Origin: Pseudomonadota bacterium
Lineage (GTDB): Bacteria; Pseudomonadota; Gammaproteobacteria; Burkholderiales; Thiobacillaceae
Direction of reading: 5' to 3'
Length of the DNA stretch: 64,000 bases
Assembly (NCBI GenBank): GCA_021820845.1
Contig: JAKADC010000002.1
Location: forward strand, 62,001 to 126,000
The notes under the pieces were generated by a model. That model was not told the origin of the DNA. It worked only from the letters and a program-made list of their open reading frames with translations, and made no database searches. Positions within the stretch are counted from its first letter, which is position 1. Every line of letters starts with the position of its first letter. Below, piece after piece: positions 50,082-61,477 of the stretch. The position numbers and the translations under genes were made by a program.

Positions 50082-50819
50082 ATGTTATCCAAGCTGAACG
50101 CCGGATGGTTCGAGACCCCGCTCGGGCAACACCTGCTGTTTCGCGAACGGCGTTATTTCGACAATGCCGTGTCGGACGTGTTCGGCTTCAACGCGGTGCA
50201 GGTGGGCCTGCCCGAGATCGATTTTCTGCGCAACAGCCGGATTCCGCTGCGCGTGACGTGCGCGGTGGAAGCGCCCGCGCAGGTGCGGGCCGACCCGATG
50301 TTCCTGCCGTTCGAGAGCCAGTCGCTCGACCTGCTGCTGCTGCCGCACGTGCTCGAATTCAGTTCCAACCCGCATCAGGTGCTGCGCGAGGCCGAGCGGG
50401 TGCTGCGCCCGGAAGGCCGGCTGGTGCTCGCCGGATTCAATCCGCGCAGCCTCTGGGGCCTCGCCCGCAAGCTGCAGGGCGGCGAGCGCGGCTATCCGTG
50501 GAACGGCAATTTCCTGAACATCTCCCGCGTCAAGGACTGGATGGTGCTGCTGGGGCTCGAGGTCGCCGCCGGCAGCATGTGCTGCTACCGGCCTCCGGTC
50601 AACCGCGAGAACTGGCTGCGCCGCCTGCGCTTCATGGAGCCCGCCGGCGACCGCTGGTGGGCGATGGGCGGCGGCGTGTATTTCCTGCAGGCGGTGAAGC
50701 GGGTGCAGGGCATGAACATCATCCTCCCGCAGTGGACGACACCGATCCCGCAGCGCCTGTTGTCGCCGGCGGCCAAGGTGGTCCATCTCGAGCACTACCG
50801 GATCCGTCGTGAGCGCTGA
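50082..50819 (+). CDS. Methyltransferase-like protein upstream of rnhA
   Basis: A 245-residue protein of the class I methyltransferase type. The later part is recognisable ([39 protein letters not shown]), but the glycine-rich SAM motif I is degenerate ([11 protein letters not shown]). The family sits next to rnhA in many betaproteobacteria and gammaproteobacteria; its substrate is unknown to me. GGAGGAAGGAT precedes ATG 50082. Its end overlaps the rnhA start by 11 bases. Confidence 0.8.
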   Translation: MLSKLNAGWFETPLGQHLLFRERRYFDNAVSDVFGFNAVQVGLPEIDFLRNSRIPLRVTCAVEAPAQVRADPMFLPFESQSLDLLLLPHVLEFSSNPHQVLREAERVLRPEGRLVLAGFNPRSLWGLARKLQGGERGYPWNGNFLNISRVKDWMVLLGLEVAAGSMCCYRPPVNRENWLRRLRFMEPAGDRWWAMGGGVYFLQAVKRVQGMNIILPQWTTPIPQRLLSPAAKVVHLEHYRIRRER

Positions 50820-51255
50820 CACGATCTATATCTATAGCGATGGCGCCTGCAAGGGCAATCCGGGCGTCGGCGGCTGGGGCGCGCTGCTGGTGTCGGGGGG
50901 GCACCGCAAGGAGATCAGCGGCGGCGAGTCCGATACGACCAACAACCGCATGGAGATGACTGCGGTGATCCGTGCCCTGGAAGCGCTGAAGCGGCCGTCC
51001 CGGGTCGAGGTCCATACCGATTCGCAGTACGTGCAGAAAGGCGTCAGCGAATGGATGCCGGGCTGGAAGCGCCGAAACTGGCGCACCGCCGACGGCAAGC
51101 CGGTGAAGAACCAGGATCTGTGGCTGCAGCTGGACGCATTGAGCCAGTTGCACGATATCGAATGGAAATGGGTGCGCGGCCACGCCGGCCACCCGGAAAA
51201 CGAACGCGCCGACGAGCTCGCCAACCTTGGCGTACTGCAGGCACAACGACACTGA
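50809..51255 (+). CDS. rnhA: Ribonuclease HI
   Basis: A 148-residue endonuclease cutting RNA in RNA-DNA hybrids. The catalytic carboxylates lie in [39 protein letters not shown] and [14 protein letters not shown]. The start is GTG 50809, inside the end of the preceding gene. dnaQ begins 1 base after its stop, the classic rnhA-dnaQ pairing, here codirectional rather than divergent as in Escherichia coli. Confidence 0.96.
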   Translation: MSADTIYIYSDGACKGNPGVGGWGALLVSGGHRKEISGGESDTTNNRMEMTAVIRALEALKRPSRVEVHTDSQYVQKGVSEWMPGWKRRNWRTADGKPVKNQDLWLQLDALSQLHDIEWKWVRGHAGHPENERADELANLGVLQAQRH

Positions 51256-51256
51256 C

Positions 51257-51958
51257 ATGCGACAGATCATCCTCGATACCGAGACGACGGGACTCGATCC
51301 CGACCAGGGCCATCGCATCATCGAAGTGGCCGCGGTGGAAATGGTCAACCGCCGCCTGACCGGCAACCACCTTCACCGCTACGTGAACCCCGATCGCGAG
51401 ATCGACGCGGGGGCGATGCAGGTCCACGGCATCACGCCGGAATTCCTGCAGGACAAGCCGCGTTTTTCCGACATCGCGCAGGAATTCGTCGACTTCATCC
51501 AGGGCGCCGAACTGATCATCCACAACGCGCCCTTCGACGTCGGCTTCCTCAGCATGGAATTGCGCCTGCTCGAAATGGCGCCGCTGCCGACGTGGTGCAA
51601 CGGGATCACCGACACCCTTGCGATGGCGAAGGCGCTGCACCCCGGCCAGCGCAACAATCTGGACGCGCTGTGCAAGCGCTACGGCGTCGACAACACGGCG
51701 CGCACGCTGCACGGCGCGCTGCTCGACTGCGAACTGCTGGCGGCCGTGTATCTCGCGCTGACGCGCGGCCAGGAAAGCCTGTCGATCGGACTCGAGCCGC
51801 GCGCCGAGAACGCGCCCGATGCCGGACGCGCGCGTCCGCGCCCGATTCTGCTGCCAGCGACGCAGGTCGAACGGGCGGCGCACCAGGTCCTGCTCGAAGC
51901 GATCGACAAGGAGAGCAAGGGTGCCTGCCTGTGGGCCCGGACGCAGGAGGCGGTTTGA
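51257..51958 (+). CDS. dnaQ: DNA polymerase III epsilon subunit (proofreading exonuclease)
   Basis: A 233-residue DEDDh 3'-5' exonuclease. ExoI is ILDTETTGLDP, ExoII is IIHNAPFDVGFLSMEL, and ExoIII is HGALLDCELLAAVYL with the catalytic histidine. The C-terminal tail would bind the alpha subunit. ATG 51257 is 1 base past the rnhA stop. The length is close to the 243 residues of Escherichia coli. Confidence 0.95.
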   Translation: MRQIILDTETTGLDPDQGHRIIEVAAVEMVNRRLTGNHLHRYVNPDREIDAGAMQVHGITPEFLQDKPRFSDIAQEFVDFIQGAELIIHNAPFDVGFLSMELRLLEMAPLPTWCNGITDTLAMAKALHPGQRNNLDALCKRYGVDNTARTLHGALLDCELLAAVYLALTRGQESLSIGLEPRAENAPDAGRARPRPILLPATQVERAAHQVLLEAIDKESKGACLWARTQEAV

Positions 51959-52022
51959 CGGGCTTTGGCGCCGCGGCGACACGGATCGCAGGGGAAAAGA
52001 AGCGTCCGGCAGGAGGAAACTG

Positions 52023-54110
52023 ATGGCGTGGCCAGGCGGAATACGGGGGCGTGTCGTCGGCCTCGCGGTCGCACCGGTGGCGATCGTCGGGGTCCTGCTG
52101 ATGGCCCAGCTCATCAGCGGCAAAATCGACGATCTCGACCAGGCCCTGCAGGCGCGGGCGGAGGCCCTCACGCGCCAGCTGGCCCCGGCGGCAGAACACG
52201 GCCTCGCGTCCGGGAACGTCGACGTCCTGCGCGCGCTGCTCGAAAAAACGGCGGCAGAGCCCGACGTGCGCGGCGTCGCGGTGCTCACCCGCGATGGCCG
52301 GCCGCTGGTGCAGGCGGGCCCGGTCGCATGGAGCGTTCCACCCGGGCAGCCCCTGCCCGCCGACCGTATCGAGCACGTCGCGTACCCGGACCGGCTGGTG
52401 TATTACGCGCCGGTCCTCCGTGCCGACGGCGTCCCACGCAACCTTCCCGGCGAAGCGGACACACCGCCCGCCGATGCGCGGCCGCTGGGGTGGGTCGGCC
52501 TCGACGTCTCGCGCCACGCGACGATCAGTAGCCAGCGCGAATCCATCCTCCGCAGCCTCGCGATCCTGCTGGCGGGCCTCGCCGTGAGCTTTCTTTTGGC
52601 CTGGCGAATCGGGCGGCAGATCACGCGACCGATTCTGTCGCTGACGCGGACGGTGAGCCGCATCGGTGACGGCCGTCTGGACGAGCGGGCCGAGCTGTGC
52701 GGGCAGGCCGAACTGGGCATGCTGCAGCGCGGCGTCAATCAGATGGCTGCGCACCTGCAGGCCATGCAGGACCAGATGCAGGAGAAGATCGACCGCGCGA
52801 CGGCGCGGCTGGTCTACCAGGCGAGCCACGACGCGCTGACCGGCCTGATCAATCGCCACGAGTTCGAGCACCGCCTCGAGCACACGCTGCTGTCCGCCGT
52901 GGAGCAGGGACGTGAACACGCGCTGTGCTACATGGATCTCGACCAGTTCAAGGTGATCAACGACACCTCCGGCCACACCGCGGGCGACGAACTGCTGCGC
53001 CAGTTGGCCGTGCTGCTCAAGGCCGATCTGCGCGAACGCGACACGCTGGCGCGCCTGGGCGGCGACGAGTTCGCCCTGCTGCTGGAGAACTGCAGCATCC
53101 AGGACGCGCTGGAGGTCGCCGACACCTTCCGCGCCGAGGTGCAACGTTTCCGCTTCAAATGGGGCGACCGCATCTTCTCGGTCGGCATGAGCGTGGGCAT
53201 GGTGGCGATCAACCGCGACAGCGGCACCGCGGCAAGCCTGATGTCGGCGGCGGACGCGGCGTGCTACGTCGCGAAGGACCGCGGCCGGAACCAGATCCAC
53301 GTCTACGAGAGCCGGGATTCCGACCTGGTGCGCCATCGCGGCGAGATGCAGTGGGTCACGCGCATCCACCGGGCGCTGGAGGAGCATCGCCTGCGGCTGT
53401 CGTGGCAGGAGATCCGCCGCACCGACGGCGCCGCGGAGACGACCCGCCACGTCGAACTTCTGCTGCGCATGATCGACGTCGACGGCAGCGAAATCCTGCC
53501 GATGGCCTTCATTCCGGCGGCCGAGCGCTATTCCATCATGCCCGCGCTCGACCGCTGGGTGGTCGAGGAGACGCTCGCGCTGAGCCAGCGCTACGTGCAG
53601 GGAAAGCGCTCGCGGCATTGCCTGTTCGCGGTCAATCTTTCGGGCGCCTCGCTGAAGGATCCGGAATTCCGCCGCATGCTCCTGGCGCACCTGGACGAAA
53701 GCCCCGAGCTGGGGCCGCACCTGTGCTTCGAGATCACCGAAACCGCCGCGATCGGCAATCTCGCCATCGTCAACGAGTTCATCGACGCCATGCGCGCGTT
53801 CGGATGCAGCTTCGCGCTGGACGACTTCGGCAGCGGCCTGTCGTCCTTCAGCTATCTCAAGAACCTGCGAGTGGATTACCTGAAGATCGACGGCGCGTTC
53901 GTGCGCGACATCGCGAGCAACGTCATCGACCGGTCGATGGTCGAGGCGGTCCACCGCATCGGCCGCCAGATGGGGCTGAAGACCGTCGCCGAGTACGTCG
54001 AATCGGACCAGATCCTGGCGCTATTGCGCCAGATCGGTGTGGACTACGTGCAAGGGAACGGCATTCACCCTCCCGAGCCGCTGGAAACGCTGTGCAGCGA
54101 AAACGGATGA
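52023..54110 (+). CDS. Membrane GGDEF-EAL c-di-GMP enzyme
   Basis: A 695-residue sensor enzyme. Two membrane helices (about 9-30 and 182-202) flank a ~150-residue periplasmic region, followed by HAMP, GGDEF and EAL domains. The diguanylate cyclase motif GGDEF is intact (residues 346-350), with an inhibitory I-site RERD exactly five residues before it. The EAL domain keeps ELLLR, FEITE, DDFGSG and KIDGAFV, so phosphodiesterase activity is possible. AGGAGGAAACTG precedes the start. The net direction of activity cannot be told. Confidence 0.92.
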   Translation: MAWPGGIRGRVVGLAVAPVAIVGVLLMAQLISGKIDDLDQALQARAEALTRQLAPAAEHGLASGNVDVLRALLEKTAAEPDVRGVAVLTRDGRPLVQAGPVAWSVPPGQPLPADRIEHVAYPDRLVYYAPVLRADGVPRNLPGEADTPPADARPLGWVGLDVSRHATISSQRESILRSLAILLAGLAVSFLLAWRIGRQITRPILSLTRTVSRIGDGRLDERAELCGQAELGMLQRGVNQMAAHLQAMQDQMQEKIDRATARLVYQASHDALTGLINRHEFEHRLEHTLLSAVEQGREHALCYMDLDQFKVINDTSGHTAGDELLRQLAVLLKADLRERDTLARLGGDEFALLLENCSIQDALEVADTFRAEVQRFRFKWGDRIFSVGMSVGMVAINRDSGTAASLMSAADAACYVAKDRGRNQIHVYESRDSDLVRHRGEMQWVTRIHRALEEHRLRLSWQEIRRTDGAAETTRHVELLLRMIDVDGSEILPMAFIPAAERYSIMPALDRWVVEETLALSQRYVQGKRSRHCLFAVNLSGASLKDPEFRRMLLAHLDESPELGPHLCFEITETAAIGNLAIVNEFIDAMRAFGCSFALDDFGSGLSSFSYLKNLRVDYLKIDGAFVRDIASNVIDRSMVEAVHRIGRQMGLKTVAEYVESDQILALLRQIGVDYVQGNGIHPPEPLETLCSENG

Positions 54111-54120
54111 CGGCGCGCGG

Positions 54121-54330
54121 TCAGTCGCCGACGCCGAACCCGGCCTCGACGATGGCCCGCGCCATGGCGGCGCGATCGACCTGCGCAGGGTCGTAGGTCA
54201 CCCGCGCCTGGCCCGGCGTCAGCGTGACCTCTGCGCTTTGCACGCCGGGCAGGGCGGTCAGTACGCGGGTCACGCTGTTGACGCAGCCGCCGCAGGTCAT
54301 GCCGGTTACGGATAAAACGATTTCGCTCAT
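54121..54330 (-). CDS. Heavy-metal-associated (HMA) domain protein, CopZ-like
   Basis: A 69-residue single HMA domain. The metal site is GMTCGGC near the N-terminus, and the ferredoxin-like ending RAIVEAGFGV is typical of copper chaperones and of isolated P-type ATPase N-domains. No copper ATPase gene is next to it in this window, so its partner is unknown. It faces the GGDEF-EAL gene tail to tail with a 10-base gap. Confidence 0.9.
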   Translation of the reverse strand: MSEIVLSVTGMTCGGCVNSVTRVLTALPGVQSAEVTLTPGQARVTYDPAQVDRAAMARAIVEAGFGVGD

Positions 54331-54375
54331 GCTGGTCCCCGAGAAAAAGCTGGTTGTTCCAATTTTATGTCAGGC

Positions 54376-54410
54376 CAAAAACAAAAGCCCGCGGCTTGCG
54401 GCCGCGGGCT
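54376..54410 (-). terminator. Rho-independent terminator after flgM
   Basis: Read on the minus strand: stem AGCCCGCGGC/GCCGCGGGCT with a five-base loop, followed by TTTTGTTTTT. It begins 16 bases after the flgM stop. Confidence 0.85.
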
Positions 54411-54425
54411 CGGTGTGGACGGACA

Positions 54426-54731
54426 TTATTTTTTGCGCGGGCGCCTGCGCAGCGTTTCCTTGGTCTGATCGATCAGGCGGTCGGCCACCACTTCGGCGTC
54501 GACGGCAAAAGTGCCGTTGGCCAGCGCGGCCTTGACCGATTCCACCTTGCCCGCATCGGTGACCTCGACCGAGGCGAGTTGCGATTCGAGCGAACGGATG
54601 CGGTTGCTGGATTCGGTCAGCGTCAGCGAATCACTTGCCGACGCCGGTGCGGAGGCTTTGCCCGCGCTCTTGCCCTTGGTGGACGACGCTTTGCTGGCGG
54701 CGGGAGGGGGGATGCGCTTGTCGATTTTCAC
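54426..54731 (-). CDS. flgM: FlgM-like anti-sigma-28 factor
   Basis: A 101-residue protein. The C-terminal half matches FlgM: a helical SNRIRSLESQLA region, then DAGKVESVKAALANGTFAVD and AEVVADRLIDQT, the segment that holds sigma-28 (FliA). The N-terminal half is low-complexity Ala/Ser/Lys, as in other FlgM proteins. The start is GTG 54731 with AGGAAC upstream. No flagellar genes lie nearby (flgM normally adjoins flgA or flgN), so it is an orphan here. Confidence 0.8.
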   Translation of the reverse strand: MKIDKRIPPPAASKASSTKGKSAGKASAPASASDSLTLTESSNRIRSLESQLASVEVTDAGKVESVKAALANGTFAVDAEVVADRLIDQTKETLRRRPRKK

Positions 54732-54814
54732 GGGCTTGGTTCCTGTGGACCTGATTTCGGGGAGTACAGCTCACATGTGGATACGGCAGATTTCAGGAAA
54801 ACCTTAATCGGGGA

Positions 54815-56050
54815 TCAGTCGAGTACGTGCGATGCCAGCCCGTCCGCCAGCTTGGGCTCGAACCAGGTCGATTTGGGCGGCATGACTTCATTGGCGTCGG
54901 CCACGGCCATGAGGTCTTCCATGCGGGTGGGGTGAAGGGCGAAGGCCAGCGCCATCTCTCCGCTGTCGACGCGCCGTTCGAGCTCGGCGAGGCCGCGAAT
55001 GCCGCCGACGAAGTCGATGCGCTTGTCGCGGCGCGGGTCGGTGATGCCGAGCAGGGGGGCGATCAGGTTGTTCTGCAGCAGGCTGACGTCCAGGCGGCCC
55101 ACCGGGTCGGCCGGGATCAGGTCCGCACGAATGTCGAGACGATACCAGCGGCCGGCCAGATAGAGCCCGAAGCTGCCGGGGCGTTCGGGCTTGACCGCGG
55201 CGGCGGCAGGCTCGACACCGAAGGCCGTGGACACCCGATCGAGGAAGGCGTCCGCGCTCAACCCGTTGAGATCGGTGATGACGCGGTTGTAATCCATGAT
55301 GCGCATTTCGTGCGCGGGGAAGATCACCGAGAGAAAGAAATTGTAGGGCTCGTTGCCGGTATGCCCCGGGTTGGCGGCACGGCGCGCGGCGGCGATGCGC
55401 GAGGCCGACGCCGAACGGTGGTGGCCGTCGGCGATATAGAGCGCGGGCATCGCGTTGAACGCGGCGGTGATGCGCGCCTGGATCGCGGCGTCGCGGATGA
55501 CCCAGAGGGTATGGCGCACGCCGTCGAGCTCGGCGTCGGAATCGGGGGCGCCGGCGGACGCCGCGGCCAGGATGGCATCGACCTCGGGCGCGTCGGGGTA
55601 GGCCAGCAGCACGGGGCCGGTTTGCGCGTCGAGCGCGTCGATCTGGCGCACGCGGTCGTCTTCCTTGTCGGGGCGCGTGAACTCGTGCTTGCGAATGCGG
55701 TTGGTGTCGTAATCCGCCACCGAGGCGGCCGCGACGATGCCGGTCTGGCTGTGGCTCCCCATCACGATGCGGTAGGCGTAGTAGCACGGGGCCGGGTCGC
55801 GCGCCAGCACGCCGGCCTGGACCATCGCCTGCAGGTTTTCCGCGCCTTTTGCATAGACTTCGGGCGCGTAGGGATCGGTGTCGGCGGGCAGATCGATTTC
55901 CGGCTTCGAGATATGCAGGAAACTCCAGGGGCGGCCGAACGCGCGCTCGCGGGCTTCGCTCGTCGAGAGCACGTCGTAAGGCGGCGCGACGACGTCGTTG
56001 GCGCGGCCGGGGGCAGGGCGAAGGGCGGCAAAGGGCTGGATCAGGTTCAT
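54815..56050 (-). CDS. DUF1015 family protein
   Basis: A 411-residue member of the DUF1015 family. Recognisable blocks are LIQPFAALRPAPGRANDVVA at the N-terminus, VAPPYDVLS, and the central IADGHHRSASASRIA with nearby NFFLSVIFPAHEMRIMDYNR. The DGHHR motif is the likely active site; some relatives act as serine kinases related to the ParB fold, but I cannot assign a reaction here. It ends the strand just before mfd, with a 6-base gap, so both may share a transcript. Confidence 0.85.
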   Translation of the reverse strand: MNLIQPFAALRPAPGRANDVVAPPYDVLSTSEARERAFGRPWSFLHISKPEIDLPADTDPYAPEVYAKGAENLQAMVQAGVLARDPAPCYYAYRIVMGSHSQTGIVAAASVADYDTNRIRKHEFTRPDKEDDRVRQIDALDAQTGPVLLAYPDAPEVDAILAAASAGAPDSDAELDGVRHTLWVIRDAAIQARITAAFNAMPALYIADGHHRSASASRIAAARRAANPGHTGNEPYNFFLSVIFPAHEMRIMDYNRVITDLNGLSADAFLDRVSTAFGVEPAAAAVKPERPGSFGLYLAGRWYRLDIRADLIPADPVGRLDVSLLQNNLIAPLLGITDPRRDKRIDFVGGIRGLAELERRVDSGEMALAFALHPTRMEDLMAVADANEVMPPKSTWFEPKLADGLASHVLD

Positions 56051-56056
56051 AAGTCT

Positions 56057-59473
<3,417 letters not shown>

Positions 59474-59522
59474 GCGCAAATAGCGGATTATATCGGGCGG
59501 GCGAAGCGCGGTGGGTGACAGG

Positions 59523-59528
59523 TATAAT
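59523..59528 (+). promoter_or_regulatory. -10 element of the ppa promoter
   Basis: A perfect TATAAT 32 bases before the ppa start, in the 87-base gap between the divergent mfd and ppa genes. No good -35 hexamer is seen at 16-18 bases upstream, so the promoter is only partly supported. Confidence 0.4.
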
Positions 59529-59560
59529 GGTCGGCTTTCCCGTTTTCAGCGCTGAACACC

Positions 59561-60109
59561 ATGAGCCTCGATCGCGTCAGCTCCGGCCGCAACCTCCCCG
59601 ACGATTTCAACGTCATCGTCGAAATCCCCGCCCACGGCGAGCCCATCAAATATGAAGTCGACAAGGAATCCGGCGCGATGTTCGTCGACCGCTTCATGTC
59701 GACCGCGATGCACTATCCCTGCAACTACGGCTATATCCCGCACACGCTGTCCGACGACGGCGATCCGGTCGACGTGCTGGTCGTCACCCCGATTCCGCTG
59801 ATCACCGGCGTCGTCGTGCGCTGCCGCCCCATCGGCATGCTGAAGATGACCGACGAGGCCGGCGTGGACGCGAAGCTGCTCGCGGTTCCCGTCGAGAAGC
59901 TGTGCGGCCTGTACAAGGGCGTCAACAAGCCGGAAGACCTGCAGCCGCTGCTGCTGAAGCAGATTTCCCATTTCTTCGAGCATTACAAGGATCTCGAAAA
60001 CGGCAAATGGGTCAAGGTCGAAGGCTGGGTCGGGGTGGACGACGCGCGCGCCGAGATCCTCGCCGGCGTCGAGCGCTACCGCAACGCGAAGGACAAGCCG
60101 GCGTTCTGA
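59561..60109 (+). CDS. ppa: Inorganic pyrophosphatase
   Basis: A 182-residue soluble family I pyrophosphatase. The metal-binding signature is DGDPVDVLV, preceded by [14 protein letters not shown] and [10 protein letters not shown]. Lengths of about 175 residues are standard for bacterial hexameric enzymes. Its stop overlaps the start of the next gene (TGATG), so the two are coupled. Confidence 0.97.
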   Translation: MSLDRVSSGRNLPDDFNVIVEIPAHGEPIKYEVDKESGAMFVDRFMSTAMHYPCNYGYIPHTLSDDGDPVDVLVVTPIPLITGVVVRCRPIGMLKMTDEAGVDAKLLAVPVEKLCGLYKGVNKPEDLQPLLLKQISHFFEHYKDLENGKWVKVEGWVGVDDARAEILAGVERYRNAKDKPAF

Positions 60110-60660
60110 TGAAGGTCTGCATCCTCTCCGACTCGCACGACAACCGGCGCCTCCTCGGCGCCGCGGTCGAGCACGCCAAGGCGCACGGGGCGGAAGCGGT
60201 ATTGCATTGCGGCGACGTGGTCGCGCCGACCACGCTGCGCGTGCTGCAGAAATACGAACTGCCGGTGCACGTCATCCATGGCAACAACACCGGCGATCTC
60301 TACAACATGACGCGGCTCGCGGCCGAGCCCAACAGCGTGATCCGCTACCACGGCCAGGATGCCGCCTTCACGCTCGCCGACCGCGACCTCTTCCTCGTGC
60401 ATTATCCGCACTACGCACAGGCGCTCGCCTGCACCGGCGACTACGACCTCGTGTGCTGCGGCCACGATCACAAGTCGAGCATCTCGCGGGTGGCGACCGT
60501 CAAGGGCGGCCACACCTGGCTCATCAATCCCGGCACGGTCGGCGGCGTCGGGGCGCCGCCCACGTACATCATGGCGGACCTCGCCACGATGCAATTCGAG
60601 ATCGTCACCGTCGAGGCGGCGCCCGCGTCGGTGCTGCCCCCCGTCACGCCGCACGTCTGA
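60109..60660 (+). CDS. YfcE/MJ0936-type metallophosphoesterase
   Basis: A 183-residue calcineurin-fold phosphodiesterase. Metal-binding motifs are ILSDSHDN, LHCGDVV, GNNTGD and CGHDHKS, in the usual order. The substrate is not known for this subgroup; relatives cut cyclic nucleotides or phosphodiesters in vitro. It begins at the last base of the ppa stop codon. Confidence 0.9.
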   Translation: MKVCILSDSHDNRRLLGAAVEHAKAHGAEAVLHCGDVVAPTTLRVLQKYELPVHVIHGNNTGDLYNMTRLAAEPNSVIRYHGQDAAFTLADRDLFLVHYPHYAQALACTGDYDLVCCGHDHKSSISRVATVKGGHTWLINPGTVGGVGAPPTYIMADLATMQFEIVTVEAAPASVLPPVTPHV

Positions 60661-60678
60661 CCGACGCCGGCGCCGCGG

Positions 60679-60786
60679 TCACAGTTGCCGCATGAACGCC
60701 ACCAGGTCCGATTTTCCAGGCCACGCCCGAGACGGGCCAAGGCATGCGGAAAACCCGAGGGCGCGACGATATGCGGCTGTCGGCGG
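60679..60786 (-). pseudogene. Possible remnant of a cytochrome c-like C-terminus
   Basis: On the minus strand, a short open frame ends with GKSDLVAFMRQL and a TGA stop, which resembles the last helix of many class I cytochromes c. The frame has no haem-binding CxxCH, carries only about 35 codons after an in-frame stop, and has no start or ribosome site. It may be a gene relic or chance. The 226-base gap it lies in holds nothing else that I can identify. Confidence 0.2.
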
Positions 60787-60886
60787 GCGCACTCACGATT
60801 TTCAGTCCTTGCCTACGAACGGAATGGCCCGCGTTTCTGCAAGGCGCTGCCCTGGCCGGCGGCCCGGTGTTCGCGTTATCCAGCCG

Positions 60887-61477
60887 TCAGCGATTCGCCA
60901 GCCAGGCCTGCGCACGGGCAGCCGCCGCGTCGCGCGTCGCTTGCGGTGCGTCGGGCTGGTAGCTGCCGAGCGCTTGCCGCAGGGACGACGTTTCGGCCGC
61001 GTCAGGCATGCGGGCGACGATGCTCTGCACCACCAGCCAGGCGCGTTGCCGCGTCGCCAGATCGTCCGCCTTGAGCGAGGGCATCACCTGAGGCAGAGCC
61101 GCCGCGCCGTAGCGCGTGAGCAGGTGGGTGGAAAGCGTCGCGGGGTGGTGAAGGATGTCGGGCAGGTCGTTCAGGGTCTGGACGAGGGCCCCGAGCGCAC
61201 GCGGGTCGCCGATCGTTGCCAGCCCCTGCGCGGCGCGCGCCCGGATCTCCGGTGTGGGGTCGTGCAAGGCGCGGGCGAAAATTTCCGCATCGGCCGGGTT
61301 GCCGATTTCCGCCAGGGCCTGCGCGGCGAGGGCGCGCAGGCGGGCGTCCGGGCCGTCCAGAAGCGGTCGCAGCGCGGGGCTCGCCGCACGCCCCAGTCTG
61401 ACCAGGCCGGCAAGGGCCTGGGCGCGGAGATTGAAGTCCTCCGCGGCGAGCTGCGCGACCAGCGCGTCCGGGGTCAT
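60887..61477 (-). CDS. HEAT-repeat protein coupled to the DUF4157-OmpA gene
   Basis: A 196-residue soluble alpha-helical protein. HEAT or Armadillo-like repeats are visible at ~10-45, 46-80 and 78-115 (LRAQALAGLVRLGRAASPAL; LRALAAQALAEIGNPADAEI; IRARAAQGLATIGDPRALGA), with a further helical region to the end. Such scaffolds mediate protein binding. ATG 61477 overlaps the stop of the upstream DUF4157 gene as ATGA, so the two are made together and may bind one another (inference). Confidence 0.85.
   Translation of the reverse strand: MTPDALVAQLAAEDFNLRAQALAGLVRLGRAASPALRPLLDGPDARLRALAAQALAEIGNPADAEIFARALHDPTPEIRARAAQGLATIGDPRALGALVQTLNDLPDILHHPATLSTHLLTRYGAAALPQVMPSLKADDLATRQRAWLVVQSIVARMPDAAETSSLRQALGSYQPDAPQATRDAAAARAQAWLANR

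Noticed and set aside
60744-60962. A 72-codon plus-strand frame in the gap after the phosphoesterase gene
   Set aside because: It overlaps the HEAT-repeat gene, has no ribosome site and no recognisable sequence.
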